Positions 62,714-64,000 of a DNA stretch of 64,000 bases are shown here, piece by piece (the first letter of the stretch is position 1; every line of letters begins with the position of its first letter). The notes under the pieces are model-generated. The model was not told the origin of the DNA and made no database searches. It saw only the letters and a list, made by a program, of their open reading frames with translations. This DNA is from an uncultured Draconibacterium sp. (GTDB lineage Bacteria > Bacteroidota > Bacteroidia > Bacteroidales > Prolixibacteraceae): NCBI RefSeq assembly GCF_963676815.1, contig NZ_OY781365.1, forward strand, positions 3,382,501 to 3,446,500, written 5' to 3'. Made by a program: the position numbers and the translations under genes.

Positions 62714-63628
62714 ATGAAGACAAAAATTTGGAGAAGATATGTAGCACCGTTTTTAGTGGTGATGAACATTGCAGTGGTAGTGATTCTTTTGTTATCAGCG
62801 CAATCGGGAAATACAGAAGTAGTTGTGAACAAGGATGCGAAATACGAGCCGGTTCAATTACCTGATGCCGTTAGTTTTGCCGGTGAGAAAATGCCGCTCG
62901 ATCGGTTTTATGTGAAAGAGGCGCTCGATAGGGAATTGTTGTCCAACGCCTATTTTCATTCGCAAACAATACGCTACATAAAAACGGTTCCGCGTTATTT
63001 CCGTATCATCGAACCGATATTAAAAGAGCACGGTATTCCCGATGATTTTAAATACCTGGCAGTGGCCGAAAGCGGATTAAATCCGCGGGCAATTTCGCCA
63101 GCGCGTGCCGTAGGTTTCTGGCAGTTGATGGAAGGAACAGCCAAAGATTACGGACTGGAAATAAATAGCGAAGTTGACGAACGTTACCACATAGAGAAAG
63201 CAACGCATGTAGCGTGCGAGTACATAAAAAAGGCTTACGAAAAATTCGGAAGCTGGACGATGGTGGCTGCTGCCTATAACCGCGGAATGACCGGTGTAAA
63301 TCGTCAGATTGAAAGGCAAAAGGAAGATGATTATTACGATTTGCTGATTACCACCGAAACAGCTCGTTATGTTTATCGAATAGTTGCGTTAAAATTGCTT
63401 CTTGAAAACCCGGAGAAATACAATTTTAATATTCCTGAAGAGGATAAATATCAAATAATTCCAACTAAAAAGGTTGAAATAACAGGTTCGGTGTCAAACT
63501 TTGCCGACTATGCACAAAAGCATGGGTTGAGCTATAAAGTGTTTAAGGATTTTAATCCATGGCTACGTGAAAATGAATTGACCTACTCGGGCCGAAAAAG
63601 ATATTGGGTAGAAATTCCGGAATTGTAA
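62714..63628 (+). CDS. Membrane-anchored lytic murein transglycosylase (SLT family)
   Basis: A 304-residue protein with an N-terminal membrane anchor or uncleaved signal (about 10-30, FLVVMNIAVVVILLLSA). The SLT/MltD-type domain (about 90-235) has the catalytic Glu119 in YLAVAESGLNPRAISPARAV, then GFWQLMEGTAKDYGLEIN and SWTMVAAAYNRGMTGVNRQ. It cleaves peptidoglycan glycan strands with formation of anhydro-muramic acid, during growth or assembly of envelope structures. A C-terminal segment (KVEITGSVSNFADYAQKHGL) resembles a LysM-like fold. It stands alone before uvrA. Confidence 0.93.
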   Translation: MKTKIWRRYVAPFLVVMNIAVVVILLLSAQSGNTEVVVNKDAKYEPVQLPDAVSFAGEKMPLDRFYVKEALDRELLSNAYFHSQTIRYIKTVPRYFRIIEPILKEHGIPDDFKYLAVAESGLNPRAISPARAVGFWQLMEGTAKDYGLEINSEVDERYHIEKATHVACEYIKKAYEKFGSWTMVAAAYNRGMTGVNRQIERQKEDDYYDLLITTETARYVYRIVALKLLLENPEKYNFNIPEEDKYQIIPTKKVEITGSVSNFADYAQKHGLSYKVFKDFNPWLRENELTYSGRKRYWVEIPEL

Positions 63629-63712
63629 TCGGGCATTCAAAATAAATTATTGCACCTCCTAAGTTGTGTTGATTGTGTTGCTGAAACTGTAAGCAGCACC
63701 AAATTGCTAAAA

Positions 63713-64000
63713 ATGACGAAGAACAAAGTAGAAAAAGATACTGATGTGCAACTGGCCGAACTGGAGTCGGAAGAAAAGATCATCGTTCAGGGCGCTCGTG
63801 TACATAACCTCCGAAATATTGATGTTGACATTCCACGAAATAAATTAACGGTTATAACCGGTTTGAGTGGGAGCGGAAAATCATCGCTGGCATTTGATAC
63901 GATTTATGCCGAGGGACAGCGTCGTTACATCGAAACATTTTCGGCTTATGCACGCTCGTTTTTGGGAAATATGGAACGCCCCGATGTGGATAAAATTACG
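63713..64000 (+). CDS. uvrA: Excinuclease ABC subunit A, 5' part
   Basis: The frame stays open to the window edge and gives the first 96 residues of UvrA, the damage-recognition ATPase of nucleotide-excision repair. Seen: IIVQGARVHNLRNIDVDIPR, Walker A TGLSGSGKSSLAFDTIYAEG, and RRYIETFSAYARSFLGNM, all hallmark segments. The 5' leader adds 21 acidic residues before the conserved start (IIVQGAR), a modest extension. The gene runs off the window. Confidence 0.97.
   Translation, partial: MTKNKVEKDTDVQLAELESEEKIIVQGARVHNLRNIDVDIPRNKLTVITGLSGSGKSSLAFDTIYAEGQRRYIETFSAYARSFLGNMERPDVDKIT

Noticed and set aside
1..64000. CRISPR arrays, rRNA, tRNA, phage or insertion-sequence genes
   Set aside because: None were seen; holin-like and YtxH genes are chromosomal stress families, not prophage.

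Overview
The window is a chromosomal stretch of a Bacteroidota bacterium. Three observations point there: Bacteroidetes-type -7 promoter boxes (TAnnTTTG), a TonB-dependent receptor with an N-terminal STN-like domain followed by DUF4249 lipoproteins, and family choices typical of the phylum (PspC with an N-terminal extension, DUF1080, GH130, TamA/TamB, OmpA with TSP3 repeats). Gene content resembles Marinilabiliales/Prolixibacteraceae, but that placement is inference. No rRNA, tRNA, CRISPR array, integrase or insertion sequence was seen.

Layout. 0.2-2.5 kb: a secreted repeat protein, a PadR regulator, a PspC membrane protein and a second secreted repeat protein. 2.7-8.9 kb: a DUF1080 hydrolase, then a pentose-phosphate operon (3' stub of transketolase, rpiB, tal, gnd, zwf). 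9-11.7 kb: a GH130 lipoprotein, a small membrane protein and an exported methyltransferase. 12-17.9 kb: a probable glutathione cassette (GshF-like ATP-grasp ligase, plant-type glutamate-cysteine ligase) followed by a heterodimeric ABC exporter. 17.9-21.5 kb (minus): a VTT/DedA membrane protein, an M48 protease, a hemerythrin, an MscS channel and a coiled-coil lipoprotein. 22-24.9 kb: a small domain protein and an Mla-type lipid transport operon whose mlaD is frameshifted. 25-29.4 kb (minus): a hybrid kinase, a sigma-54 activator and a lone receiver. 29.6-34.2 kb: many small membrane or stress proteins (YtxH, holin-like, CsbD, DUF5670-like, Rho-N) with YihY and AI-2E membrane proteins. 34.3-36.4 kb: a lipid kinase divergent from an APP1 phosphatase. 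36.4-42.1 kb: TamA/TamB, tamB frameshifted. 42.4-45.3 kb: outer-membrane proteins and DUF1328. 45.7-49.2 kb: AhpC convergent with PEP carboxylase. 49.4-52.9 kb: small unknown genes and an M14 peptidase. 53.1-62.6 kb: a TonB receptor locus with a tandemly duplicated DUF4249 gene. 62.7-64.0 kb: a lytic transglycosylase and the start of uvrA.

The most interesting pattern is regulatory. Upstream of several unlinked small envelope/stress genes there is a repeated arrangement: a TTCTACA/TGTAGA element (single or paired), then 60-140 bp downstream a TGGCAM-RRTWTT element. This looks like an upstream activating site plus the -24 half of a sigma-54 promoter, although the -12 half is poor. An NtrC-type activator and its putative kinase are encoded among these targets. 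A candidate envelope-stress regulon follows from this, as a testable hypothesis.

Two genes (mlaD, tamB) are each broken by loss of one G in a G-run, which may be sequencing error. Two rearrangement scars are visible: a transketolase 3' stub behind an orphan promoter-like segment, and a 1.17-kb tandem duplication with 7-bp microhomology at its junction.
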